Assembly (NCBI GenBank): GCA_015272325.1
Contig: JACYLU010000015.1
Location: forward strand, 372,001-436,000
DNA: 64,000 bases
DNA from: Synechococcales cyanobacterium C42_A2020_086
GTDB lineage: Bacteria; Cyanobacteriota; Cyanobacteriia; Elainellales; Elainellaceae
Direction of reading: 5' to 3'
Below the pieces are notes generated by a model, which worked only from the letters and a program-made list of their open reading frames with translations, did no database searches and was not told the DNA's origin. A program made the position numbers and the translations under genes. Positions 24,046 to 33,110 of the stretch are shown here, piece after piece (position 1 is the stretch's first letter; each line of letters begins with the position of its first letter).

Positions 24046-26604
24046 CTAAAAAGGAATGCGGAAGATGCGGTCGCCGCTCGTGCTTTCTTGAATAATCAGC
24101 CGGATTTGCTGGCTGCCGTTTTGCAGAGCAGCACGTTCGAGGAGATAAATTTGTCCAGTCAGGTATTCTCCAGGTTCCAGTGTGGTGTCTCCGGCGCTGC
24201 TGGTAAATAGCACTCGCGAGCGCGTTACCTGCCCAGCGCTATTTCGGGATTCGGCGTAGAGCGGCACAAAGCCAAACCCGCGATTGCTACGATTCTGAAT
24301 TGTTAGATTCGCCACAAAGGTACCGTCTGCTTGGGTGCGACTGCCATCGATCCAGATAGAAACGTCGTTGAGGGTTTGGGTTGCTGAAGTAATCACATTG
24401 CCGGCCACCCACTCGCTATTGACCTCTAAAGGGTAGGTCTGAGGTGTCTGGGGGCTGGTCGCTCGCACAGGCTGGGCACGATTGGACTGACTGGGAGCAG
24501 CAGCAGGACGAGCAGCAGCGCGAGTGGGGCTGGCAACCCTGGGTTTAGGAACGGGTTGGGTTGCAGGGCGAGCCGCTGTGGTAGGACGCGCTTGGGGAGC
24601 GGGCTGCGCTGGTGGCGGCGTCCGGTTCACGGGCTGCGTCGAGACGGGCATGACTTGCACTTCCTGGGGGGGCGATGGCTCGGTTGGGGGTGAAGCTGGG
24701 GAAGCGGCTGCCATCTGCAGATCAACGGCTTCTAGACGGGCCGTGTACTCTCGTGAGCGGGCTGTGGCTGAATTGGCGACAAAGCTGCGTGATGGGATTG
24801 CCCGCAACGTTTCTAGTGCTCGCCGCCACTGCAAAACAGCTGCCTGCTGCTGTGGCAGGGTTTTAGCCACCTTAGTTTGCTCTGCAGCTTTCTGGGCTTC
24901 GGCTTCCGCTCGGTTGAGGAGCTGCACAGCTCGTGTTTCTGTCTCTAGCTGCCCATCTAGAGCTTGCAGGATGGTTTGATAGCCATGCATATCGGCTTGG
25001 GCCAGGAGCAGCAGCCGTGAACCACTCGAAAACGCGCTCAGTTGAGCGACTGCATCGGCAAGCTGATCGCGAGCTTGCTGCAAATCCGTGAGGCTGCGAG
25101 CATTTTGTAGCCGAGTTTTAGCAGCTTCTGCTTGTTCCACCGCCTGCCGGTAGCGCTGCTCGGATACCTGATCCTGAGCACAATTCTCTAACATGCTGCA
25201 TAGCGGTGCAATGTAGGGCGATCGCACCCCCACCAGCGCTCCAGCGATCGGCAATAGTGCCAAACAGCTCATCACCAGTGCTCGCTTCACCGAGAAGTGA
25301 GATTCTGCTGAAGCCGTCGCTACGAGAACTTTTGCCTGCGACCGCAACGCAAGTGCCGATGTTTTAAAGGCGGGTGCAATCAGAGCAAGGGCCCCCGCTG
25401 TTTCAGCATAGCTAGCCGTGGTGCTGATCGGTCCTGCTTCCGTCCAATGCGTCTCAGTTCGCGCTATTGGGTCTAGATAGGCATCAATGGATTCAATACC
25501 ATCTGGCTCGGTAGGCAACAGCCGCAGATTTGTGGGCAGGCAGGGTTGAGTCAACGAAGCTTGGGTGGGCAATAGCGTCGTCGGCTCTGGCGGAATTGCC
25601 GAGCGGTTTATAGCCTTAAACGGCAGCGCTGCCGACATCCACGTTGCCCGGTTCTGGGTTGCTGCTGTTGCCGCCATCCGTACCGGGGAATTAGGCTGCG
25701 CCACGCGAATCTTTGCCTTCAGAGTGTGAACCGGCTCCCACAGAGGCTGCAACTCCTTGAGCACTCGCTTTGCAGATGGATAGCGGTCTTGCGGTTTTTC
25801 GGCTGTCATCTGCTCTAGAATTGCAACCAGCCGAGAATCGAGCCGCACCTGCCGCTTCCACTTCCATTCCAGAGATTTGGCATCAATCAACTGGTTGGGG
25901 GATTTCCCCGTTAGCAGTACGATGGCTGTCACCGCTAGCGCGTAGAGGTCGCTGCGAGGAGAGCACTGCCCCATGCGAATTTGCTCGTGGGGTGCATAGC
26001 CAAACTTGCCGACAGAAACCGATGCTTGAATTAGATCATCAGGATGATTGGGGTCAGCCACCTGCAATTCAGGCAGCACTTGCTTGACCACCCCAAAATC
26101 AATCAGCACAGGGGAGGTTTGCCGGCGGGGCAGCATGATGTTGTCGGGCGAAATATCTCGATGCACAATATTTTGCCCGTGGAGATAGTCTAGAACCAGC
26201 AGCAAGTCCCGCAGCCACTCGATGATTTCTGCCTGGCTGAAAGTTTGCCCATTACGCTGCCGCTCTTGCAAGATCCGCCAGTAGGTTTTGCCGTCAATGT
26301 ATTCCTGGGCAATAAACAGCCGCCCGTCTTCTTCAAAACCTGCGAAGAAGCGAGGAATTTGCGGATGATCGAGCTTATGCAGGATGGCTGCTTCTCGCTG
26401 AAACAGCTCTCGCAGTTTCTGAGCCACTACCGGGTCAGCTTGCGGATTAGGGACAAACTCCTTCAGCACGCACAACTCACCGAAGCGCCGCTCGTCTGCT
26501 GCTAAATAGGTTCGTCCAAAGCCGCCCCGTCCTAGGACGCACTGAATTCGGTAACGACGATCGACCGAAGTTCCAGGGGTTAACTCTGATCCTGCTGTCA
26601 CCAT
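24046..26604 (-). CDS. Transmembrane serine/threonine protein kinase with C-terminal sensor-like domain
   Basis: An 852-residue protein. The kinase domain has the glycine loop L-G-R-G-G-F-G at 24-30, K48, the catalytic loop H-R-D-I-S-P-D-N at 148-155 and D-F-G at 169-171, so it should be active. The serine in place of lysine in H-R-D-I-S-P is less usual for eukaryotic-type kinases but occurs in cyanobacterial ones. A low-complexity linker leads to one membrane segment (about 443-461), then a coiled-coil stretch rich in Ala/Glu/Gln, a Pro/Ala/Arg-rich linker, and a C-terminal beta domain of about 130 residues (W-I-D-G-S-R, N-L-T-I-Q-N-R-S). The last part probably lies outside the cytoplasm. 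Ligand and substrate unknown. Confidence 0.92.
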   Translation of the reverse strand: MVTAGSELTPGTSVDRRYRIQCVLGRGGFGRTYLAADERRFGELCVLKEFVPNPQADPVVAQKLRELFQREAAILHKLDHPQIPRFFAGFEEDGRLFIAQEYIDGKTYWRILQERQRNGQTFSQAEIIEWLRDLLLVLDYLHGQNIVHRDISPDNIMLPRRQTSPVLIDFGVVKQVLPELQVADPNHPDDLIQASVSVGKFGYAPHEQIRMGQCSPRSDLYALAVTAIVLLTGKSPNQLIDAKSLEWKWKRQVRLDSRLVAILEQMTAEKPQDRYPSAKRVLKELQPLWEPVHTLKAKIRVAQPNSPVRMAATAATQNRATWMSAALPFKAINRSAIPPEPTTLLPTQASLTQPCLPTNLRLLPTEPDGIESIDAYLDPIARTETHWTEAGPISTTASYAETAGALALIAPAFKTSALALRSQAKVLVATASAESHFSVKRALVMSCLALLPIAGALVGVRSPYIAPLCSMLENCAQDQVSEQRYRQAVEQAEAAKTRLQNARSLTDLQQARDQLADAVAQLSAFSSGSRLLLLAQADMHGYQTILQALDGQLETETRAVQLLNRAEAEAQKAAEQTKVAKTLPQQQAAVLQWRRALETLRAIPSRSFVANSATARSREYTARLEAVDLQMAAASPASPPTEPSPPQEVQVMPVSTQPVNRTPPPAQPAPQARPTTAARPATQPVPKPRVASPTRAAARPAAAPSQSNRAQPVRATSPQTPQTYPLEVNSEWVAGNVITSATQTLNDVSIWIDGSRTQADGTFVANLTIQNRSNRGFGFVPLYAESRNSAGQVTRSRVLFTSSAGDTTLEPGEYLTGQIYLLERAALQNGSQQIRLIIQESTSGDRIFRIPF

Positions 26605-27368
26605 CCAGCTCCTTCTCGCTCAACGCTGTTCTAGCCGTTCCATCATCTATAAACCACCATCAACGCCGTCCACCTGAACCCGGTAGATGTCGAGACAGTG
26701 ATTGCAGCTCGTAGTTGCTATTGCTTGCCAGTTGCAATTAAGTCACTTGTAGTGAGTAGTTCGCAATTCGCAACGAGCTTAGTCGCAGTGATGCTGCAGT
26801 GGCACAGAGGCATGCAGGCACAGCGGCGCACAGATGATTGTAGTTAACCACAGAAACCGAAAGACGTGAAGAATATTCCCGCACCCATTGCCTCGAGGCA
26901 GCTTCATTCAGAGTTGCCCTTTCTCAGCGCTCCTGCTGCCTCAGATACGGTTCCAGATCAGAATCTGGATAGTCTTGACCCACTCCTCTACCGTGACTCC
27001 TCTACGGTTTGTCTGTGGCGTAGAGTTCCCTGATTCAATCTCAGATTCAGTCTCAATGGATCGGCACCTCACTCCAGCAGGTTAAGCAACAAACTATCGA
27101 AGGGGAACGGCTACATGGCTTATTTCGTTACATAACCTACCCCATGGTTTCAGCCTAACCCTCTGGAGAAAACAGCTTCTTGCCACCATTCTGGGCTGTT
27201 TAGACTATAACCTGCCAAAAGGCTTCGGTAAATGGTTAAGGGGTGAAGGAGTAAAGGAAGACACTCGGATCAGCACCTGCTTCCTTCACTGCTTCGCCCC
27301 TTGACACCGCCTCAGCAGAGCAGATAAGAATAATTTATCCATGGAATGCGAAATTGTTAGCTCTTTCG
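26605..27368. other. Long intergenic region without recognised gene
   Basis: About 760 bp between two leftward genes. It contains only unconvincing short frames. No strong hairpin with T run, tRNA or conserved small RNA was recognised by eye. It should hold the promoter of the membrane kinase in its left part. Confidence 0.6.
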
Positions 27369-28667
27369 TTAGCTCTCTGGGGAAGGCAGAATCGGGCCAC
27401 TGCCGTTGCGCATTTGCCAGGCTAACTCCAATAGCCGTACCCAGCGCTTGTGTACTTGCTTAGGAGTACACTTCAACGCTTTAGCAATTTCATAATCACC
27501 AATGTGCTCGCTTTTGAGTTTCAGCAATCGCTGTTGCTCAGGCGTGAGCTGTTGCAAAAAGGCCTCCCATTGCTGCTGCGGCATCCCCAGATTTTGATCC
27601 AGATCGGCTCCAAGCCATTGATGGACGAGCTGCCAGCGGTGCGAGCGGGCAAATTTTTCGACGTGATACTTAAATCGCTGTTGCAGGTAGTCGCGCTGGC
27701 GGGCAGTTAAACCGAGAATCTCGTCAATCTCAGGCGCAGAGCAATCTTTGAGTTTAAGAATCAAGTAGTTCACGCAGTCGGTTTGCCCCTGAGACTCCAA
27801 ATAGTCGATGAGTTCACTCACCACGCGATCGCGCACCACAGAGTCCGTGGGATCAACCGTATCTGCCACCATCTGTTCTCGAACTTGCTGCACCATTGGC
27901 GAGCGGCTGTACATCTCTGCTTCTTCACTCTTGGCCGACTCCATGGCCATTTCCAGATCCAATACGGTTTCCGGGGGTTGGCGGTGGGCAAAGCCTTGAG
28001 CGCGTAGCACAATCAACTGCTGTTTGCGCTGCCCTGGTAAAGTAATGTGCCGCTTAGCATACTGTTCAGTAAAGGCCATGTATTCGGCTAACTCTAGCCG
28101 CGTCCGAGGGCTGTAGTCTGCGCCAAGCTGGTTTTCGCGCCGAAAGGCTTTGAGGACTTCGATATAAAACCCCTGCAGGAAATCTTCGATTGCGTTATAG
28201 CGAGCTGTAAAACCGAGCTGAGCTTGCCCCGGCGCAATATGGCGATAGACCATAGTACTGAGGTGGCTATGCAGATCAATCCTGCCCTGCTTGGAACCGC
28301 TGCGGTAATAGCTGAGGCACTTCTGCAGGCGGTGTCTAGCGAGGGTGAGCAGCCAAGACTGAGTTTGTCCCGAATGGCGGATCCGGTCGCTCTTGGCGCA
28401 AATCCGCTCAACTTCCGTAGCAATGCGGGTCACCACAGCGCGGACATTGGCAGAGGTGGCGGGTAAATCGGCTTGAAACTCAGTCATCAACTGCTGCACA
28501 AGCAGTGCAATCTGCCTCTCGTCTATGGCTGGGTCAGCTGCCGAAGCTGTTGCAGGAGTTTCAGGCGTGGCTGCCGCTTCATCGGTATCTGCTGGCAACC
28601 AGACTGGATCATAAGGCACGCCGTCGCGGCGATCAGACTGGGGGAATTTAGCAGGTTCAGCGTTCAT
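27369..28667 (-). CDS. hetZ: HetZ-family protein
   Basis: A 432-residue soluble protein. The stretches I-A-T-E-V-E-R-I-C, L-A-R-H-R-L-Q-K-C-L-S-Y-Y, G-R-I-D-L-H-S-H-L-S and Y-N-A-I-E-D-F-L-Q match, from memory, HetZ, the transcription regulator needed for heterocyst differentiation in Anabaena. So do L-E-L-A-E-Y-M-A-F-T-E-Q-Y and L-T-A-R-Q-R-D-Y-L-Q-Q-R-F-K-Y-H. A C-terminal helix-turn-helix-like stretch (G-D-Y-E-I-A-K-A-L-K-C-T-P-K-Q-V-H-K-R-W) fits DNA binding and resembles the end of a sigma-type HTH. HetZ homologues also occur in filamentous strains without heterocysts. hetP, patU and other partners are not in the window. It could be a HetZ-related paralogue rather than HetZ itself. Confidence 0.72.
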   Translation of the reverse strand: MNAEPAKFPQSDRRDGVPYDPVWLPADTDEAAATPETPATASAADPAIDERQIALLVQQLMTEFQADLPATSANVRAVVTRIATEVERICAKSDRIRHSGQTQSWLLTLARHRLQKCLSYYRSGSKQGRIDLHSHLSTMVYRHIAPGQAQLGFTARYNAIEDFLQGFYIEVLKAFRRENQLGADYSPRTRLELAEYMAFTEQYAKRHITLPGQRKQQLIVLRAQGFAHRQPPETVLDLEMAMESAKSEEAEMYSRSPMVQQVREQMVADTVDPTDSVVRDRVVSELIDYLESQGQTDCVNYLILKLKDCSAPEIDEILGLTARQRDYLQQRFKYHVEKFARSHRWQLVHQWLGADLDQNLGMPQQQWEAFLQQLTPEQQRLLKLKSEHIGDYEIAKALKCTPKQVHKRWVRLLELAWQMRNGSGPILPSPES

Positions 28668-29277
28668 GGTGGGGGAGGTTGGTGATGCACAACAGCAGCA
28701 GAACAGCTTTAGGATTCAGCGCCTGTAGTCTCTGCCTGAGCAAGCGGAAATGGTAACACCTGCTGCCCTTGCTCTCTTGGCTGACTTCTTGATTGACTCA
28801 AGATCGAGTCCGAAGAAATCGCCCGGCATGACTACATGACTCAGGGATAAAGACACGGACCGCCCTCCGCAGCGCATCTGGGTTTAACTTGCCTTGAGGT
28901 TCCTCTCAATACAGCGTTGGCTAACCGTTAAAAACTCCGCTAAAAGCTAATAAAGCTAACAGTTAAGAGTCCAAATCTTACAGAGTTGTTTCCGTGTTGT
29001 TTCTGTTCTGCCGTATGTGGCTACAACGAGAAGGCAGTCCACTACGAACTGCTGTCAAAAAGATAGGTCACTTGTTCAACTGGTTTCCGGATGCGTTCAA
29101 ACGTTGAACGGGTAGAGCGCGCCTGCTGTCCTAGTGTGCCCACTGTAACCGCCCGTGCACGTGGGTCATGAACAAGAGTTAAGGTTTAGCCCTGGTTCTG
29201 CCTCGCTTCGCCTAGCCCCATCAGCGAGTGGACAGCTAGCCAACTGGTTGATTGATCGGGTTGATTGGGTTGATTGA
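28668..29277. other. Intergenic region upstream of hetZ
   Basis: About 610 bp between the YciO-type gene and hetZ, both leftward. It holds the hetZ promoter, but no GTA-N8-TAC NtcA site was found by eye. At its left-gene end a degenerate GGTTGATTG repeat (29246-29279) runs into the stop codon of the YciO-type gene. Nothing else was recognised. Confidence 0.6.
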
Positions 29278-29279
29278 TT
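29246..29279. repeat. Degenerate GGTTGATTG tandem repeat
   Basis: GGTTGATTGATC, GGGTTGATT and GGGTTGATTGATT follow one another with a period of about 10-12 bp. The last copy overlaps the TAA stop (complement) of the gene that ends at 29278. Confidence 0.75.
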
Positions 29280-29946
29280 AACGATATTCGTTCTCCAGGG
29301 ACTCCTCTGAATCCAAACCTAGGTCAGCGACAGCATCCCAGCCCAGTCCTTTGCGTACCACCATCGGCTGATCGTGGGTCAGGTCGAGAATCGTAGACAC
29401 CTGATAGCTCACTGGCGACTGGTCATCGATCATGACATCCACGAGTTTGTCGAGCCGATCAAACAGTTCAGCCTGAGAGAGGTGGGCGTCAGCAGCCTGT
29501 ACTGCACTGGGAGCAGAGGTCGAAATCAGGGGATTGCCCACCGCCGTCAATAGCGCTTGACAAATAACATGGTCTGGCACGCGAATGCCGGTGGTTTTTC
29601 GCTTCGGTTCCATCACCAAGCGCGGCACGAGTTTGGTGGCAGGCAGCAAAAAAGTATAGGGACCTGGAATCAGCCGTTTGATCAGACGATAGGCGGCATC
29701 GCTGACATAGGCGTAGGCAGCAATGTTAGACAAAGAAGAACAGAGAAAAGTGAGCGGCTTGTCGCTGGATAGCTGCTTGATCTGCCGCACCCGTTCCACT
29801 GCCGATTTAACATTGAGATCGCAACCGATGGCATACACCGTATCTGTCGGGTAGAGCATCACTGCTCCAGCCTTGAGCGCAGCTCGAATCTTGTCAATTC
29901 GCTGCACCTGCGGTGTTTCTGGATGGAGCCTGTAAACCGTTGCCAT
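29278..29946 (-). CDS. YrdC/YciO-family protein
   Basis: A 222-residue YrdC-fold protein. [36 protein letters not shown] and I-S-T-S-A-P-S-A are the nucleotide- and threonine-site motifs. In this subgroup the TsaC S-x-N motif is replaced by T-S-A-P, a feature of YciO-like proteins whose physiological role is less clear than that of TsaC. It is divergent from larC, with 38 bp between the start codons, so the two promoters overlap. The second family member is at 21722. Confidence 0.88.
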   Translation of the reverse strand: MATVYRLHPETPQVQRIDKIRAALKAGAVMLYPTDTVYAIGCDLNVKSAVERVRQIKQLSSDKPLTFLCSSLSNIAAYAYVSDAAYRLIKRLIPGPYTFLLPATKLVPRLVMEPKRKTTGIRVPDHVICQALLTAVGNPLISTSAPSAVQAADAHLSQAELFDRLDKLVDVMIDDQSPVSYQVSTILDLTHDQPMVVRKGLGWDAVADLGLDSEESLENEYR

Positions 29947-29984
29947 GTTTCCCCTGTCCTCAAAACCTCACACTGCCTGAAATT

Positions 29985-31499
29985 ATGACAAAGTTAGCGT
30001 ACCTGGACTGCCCAACTGGAATCTCTGGTGATATGTGCCTTGGTGCCCTAGTTGATGCTGGCGTTCCCTTGGAGTACCTCACCGAACATCTGAAGCGTTT
30101 GGGCATTGCGCAGGAATATCACCTCTGGGCAGAGTTAGTTCATCGCAACGGGCAGCAGGCAACCAAAGTACATGTAGACCTCAGCAGCACTCCCAAGCAG
30201 CCGATCCAGCCTCCCCTCGCTCAAACTCAGCCAGTGGGAAAGTCTGTGCACCAGCCTGACGATGAAGGATCCCATCCGACGGTTCTACCGCCTACCCATA
30301 GCCACGATCATGATCATGAACACAAGCATGAACATCAACATGACCTTAGCCAGGGACACGGCACTCGCCACCTCCCCGAAATTACAGCGCTGATTCAGTC
30401 TGCCGATCTCCCCGCTCGAGTAGTCGATTGGAGTTTAGCTGTGTTTCGTCAGCTCGCGGTTGCTGAAGGAGCTGTGCACGGCATTCCGCCGGAGCAGGTT
30501 CATTTTCATGAGGTGGGAGCCACCGATGCCATTGTGGATATTGTAGGCACTTGCCTTGGGTTAGATTGGCTCAATATCGACCAACTCTACTGCTCGGCTT
30601 TGCCGGTGGGTGGTGGCACGGTTTGGGCTGCTCACGGACCCTTGCCAGTACCGCCGCCCGCGGTTCTCAAGCTCTGGGAAATGCGACAGGTACCCATTTA
30701 CAGCAATGGCATTGAGCGAGAACTCGTAACCCCGACCGGCGCAGCCCTAGTCACCACACTAGCGACTCAGTTTGGTCCCCCTCCACGGATGACGCTGCAT
30801 AAGGTGGGTCTAGGAGCCGGATCGCTGATGTTGCCGATCCCAAACATGGTGCGGCTGTGGATTGGCGAAGCTTCAGATCCGCCCGCTCGCTCTCAAGATC
30901 GGTCGATCGATCAGTCCATCGATCAGTCCATCGATCAGTCCATCGCTGAGCTTCATCCTGTGCGCTTGCAGAGTCAGGTTGGCTCAGGAGGCGAGACAGG
31001 CGTTTGCCAGTCTAGTCCAGCGGTTACGGCGACGGTCGCCTCAGAGGCCACGACGGTAGCGGTCCTAGAAACCCAGATCGATGACCTCAATCCACAGGTG
31101 ATTGGGTACGTCATGGAGCAACTGCTAACTGCCGGTGCTCTTGATGTCTTTACGCAGGCGATTGGCATGAAGAAATCGCGTCCGGGCATTTTGTTGACCG
31201 TCATTTGCCGCCCTGAAGACGTTCAGACCTGCGAAGCTATTGTGTTTCGAGAAACCACGACTCTGGGAATTCGTTGTCTGCTGCAGCAGCGAACGCCGCT
31301 GGAACGCTCCATCGAAGCCGTGACGCTCCCCTATGGCACGGTTCGCCTCAAGGTTGCTCGCTATGGCAAGCAAGGAACCATTGTGAATGTGCAGCCAGAA
31401 TACGAAGATTGCGCTGCCCTAGCTCGTCAAACTCAGCGACCCTGGAAAGACATTCATCGGTTGGCGCTTGCAGCTTGGTATGCCCATTCAGCCGGCTAA
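29985..31499 (+). CDS. larC: Nickel pincer cofactor synthesis protein LarC
   Basis: About 504 residues from the ATG at 29985. The frame extends upstream into the neighbour without a plausible start. The N-terminus [17 protein letters not shown] is the LarC/DUF111 signature. A histidine-rich loop (alternating H with D, E and K) near residues 104-124 is a probable nickel store. The second half ([10 protein letters not shown]) is the CTP-dependent cyclometallase part, which inserts Ni into the lactate-racemase cofactor. LarC is one uninterrupted frame here, without the programmed frameshift known in Lactobacillus. A 12-bp repeat encodes D-Q-S-I repeats near the middle. larB and larE are not nearby. 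Confidence 0.92.
   Translation: MTKLAYLDCPTGISGDMCLGALVDAGVPLEYLTEHLKRLGIAQEYHLWAELVHRNGQQATKVHVDLSSTPKQPIQPPLAQTQPVGKSVHQPDDEGSHPTVLPPTHSHDHDHEHKHEHQHDLSQGHGTRHLPEITALIQSADLPARVVDWSLAVFRQLAVAEGAVHGIPPEQVHFHEVGATDAIVDIVGTCLGLDWLNIDQLYCSALPVGGGTVWAAHGPLPVPPPAVLKLWEMRQVPIYSNGIERELVTPTGAALVTTLATQFGPPPRMTLHKVGLGAGSLMLPIPNMVRLWIGEASDPPARSQDRSIDQSIDQSIDQSIAELHPVRLQSQVGSGGETGVCQSSPAVTATVASEATTVAVLETQIDDLNPQVIGYVMEQLLTAGALDVFTQAIGMKKSRPGILLTVICRPEDVQTCEAIVFRETTTLGIRCLLQQRTPLERSIEAVTLPYGTVRLKVARYGKQGTIVNVQPEYEDCAALARQTQRPWKDIHRLALAAWYAHSAG
30897..30944. repeat. 12-bp in-frame tandem repeat within larC, four units
   Basis: GATCGGTCGATC is followed by three perfect copies of GATCAGTCCATC. The array encodes D-R-S-I then D-Q-S-I three times and keeps the frame. 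It lies in a linker between the two halves of LarC. Confidence 0.95.
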
Positions 31500-32011
31500 C
31501 GCACTAGGGGCAACTTAGAGCGACTTCCAACCTGCTTACACAGTCGCAGCTCGTTACCTTCTGGATTCCAATGCACCTGATCGAAGATTTGGTGTAGGAT
31601 GTAAAGCCCTCGACCGCATTCATCCAAATCGTGAACGCTTTTGTGGGCATCGTCGAGGGTGGCATCGTTCGCACAGCTACAGGTTGGCACAAACCCCTCA
31701 CCTTGATCGGAAATAACCCACCAGTACTGATCCTCAAGGACGAAAAACTCGACTAGTATCGTCTTACTGGGGTCGAGGTTGTTGCCGTGCTTCACTGCAT
31801 TAACCAGGGCTTCTTGCAACCCCAATCGGACATCCGGCTGCCATTTTGCAGGCACATCAGCCAAAAGCAGGTCCAAAACAGGGCACAGATGAAGAGTTGA
31901 AGCAAAGCTGACCGTGCCCCACTTGCGGCCTGTCGGGCGCAATGAGATAGCAATCACTGATGAAACCTCAAAGCTTTCAAGTGGATCAACGGTACCCCCA
32001 CAGGAGGGCAC
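31496..32011 (-). CDS. Anti-sigma-factor-type ATP-binding protein (RsbW/SpoIIAB-like)
   Basis: A 171-residue GHKL ATPase. The N box [15 protein letters not shown] contains the catalytic Glu and Asn. G1 is I-S-D-Q-G-E-G-F and G2 is G-R-G-L-Y-I-L. Stand-alone proteins of this type phosphorylate anti-anti-sigma proteins in partner-switching systems or act as PP2C-coupled regulators. No STAS or sigma partner is adjacent. The stop codon overlaps the larC stop by three bases, convergently. An insertion rich in Cys and Asp (C-S-C-A-N-D-A-T) follows G1. Confidence 0.85.
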   Translation of the reverse strand: MPSCGGTVDPLESFEVSSVIAISLRPTGRKWGTVSFASTLHLCPVLDLLLADVPAKWQPDVRLGLQEALVNAVKHGNNLDPSKTILVEFFVLEDQYWWVISDQGEGFVPTCSCANDATLDDAHKSVHDLDECGRGLYILHQIFDQVHWNPEGNELRLCKQVGSRSKLPLVR

Positions 32012-33110
32012 ATTTGCCCAACAGTACTGAGAAGAACCAACACACTACAAGTCAATGCACCATTACGTTTCATGATCACATTTTGCGGTGATTAGTAACA
32101 GTGAATCGGGAAGCTCAAGAATCAAATTTTTGGTTCGATGTGTTGCATTGGCTTGGTTCTATAGTAACACATCCCCTTCTATCCCCTGCGTCTGCTTTCC
32201 TGAGCGTTAGCCCAAAGGAGGACGACAACAGCGGCTTTTAATGCCATGCTAACCTCAGCAACCGCCAATTCTGAGATAAGAATGCTCTATGGCCCGCAAA
32301 ACTGCTGATTTCTGGCTGAAATTCTGTAAATTTTTCATGAAGAACCTGAATCCGATGCAGGGTGCTGATATGGCTGTTGCTTGGGCAATTAAGGGGTTTG
32401 ACCCTTAATCCCATAAAAGTGTAACAACTGTCACGCAATCGAGGTTGTGATTTTTCGGTAAAATCCCCGGACAAAGTCTATTTTTCTGAAAAGAGAAATG
32501 CAACTCTAGAGAAGCACCGAAGGATGAAAACAGTAATCCAAGTGGGGTTTTAGAATCGTTCAATTGATTGCGTCACTCGTTGTAACTCGTTGCCCATGGC
32601 TGATCGCGTAAACGATTTACAAATTAACCAAAGGTCGGTGTTCCTTTCTCAGGCTGTACCGCAGTTCAAATGAGCTGAAGCGCACAGATGTGTTTGGTAG
32701 ATGTTGGCAGATGGAGTTAAGGGTGCAAGATGGGCAGTATGCCTGGCAAGAGCGTGAAACTGAGATCGGTATTATGACGTTGCAACACTGCCTAGAGTGG
32801 CTAGAGAGCAGTCCGCTTCCAGATGCGTGCTTAGCATCTGATTGAGGCTACGTTTGGGCAGTGGCGTCAAAGGGGAACCCAGCATTCAGCTCAGCCTGTC
32901 GTTGGGAGTAGATCTAAGCAATACGCTCAAGCTTGAGGTCCGAGCATCGAACTCAATCTTCGCTAGGCACAGAGTTAGGTACGTGGTTGGGTACAGAGTT
33001 GGGTACACAGTCAAGTACACAGTCAGCAAGAGTGGGCACTGTTGAGCGAGTCCAAGCAGGTTCAATATAGGCAGGTTGATGGTTGAAAAATGTGGGAAGG
33101 AGTACGTTAA
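32012..33110. other. Long intergenic region upstream of the WecG-type gene
   Basis: About 1.1 kb, the longest spacer in the window. It contains an open but unanchored frame at 32612-32843 (see findings), an ORF at 32238-32474 on the minus strand that looks random, and a 12-bp five-unit array at 32965-33024. No RNA gene was recognised. Confidence 0.65.
32965..33024. repeat. Degenerate 12-bp tandem array, five units
   Basis: AGGCACAGAGTT, AGGTACGTGGTT, GGGTACAGAGTT, GGGTACACAGTC and AAGTACACAGTC are contiguous. The array ends about 87 bp before the WecG-type start codon. Confidence 0.88.

Noticed and set aside
23842-24210. A 122-residue frame between the SLH gene and the membrane kinase
   Set aside because: Its second half is antisense to the conserved 3' end of the kinase gene and it has no family pattern.
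29010-29030. GTATGTGGCTAC as an NtcA site upstream of hetZ
   Set aside because: NtcA sites need eight bases between GTA and TAC; here there are six.
32238-32474. A 78-residue frame on the minus strand in the long spacer
   Set aside because: Random-looking composition and no start signal; neighbouring frames are equally open.
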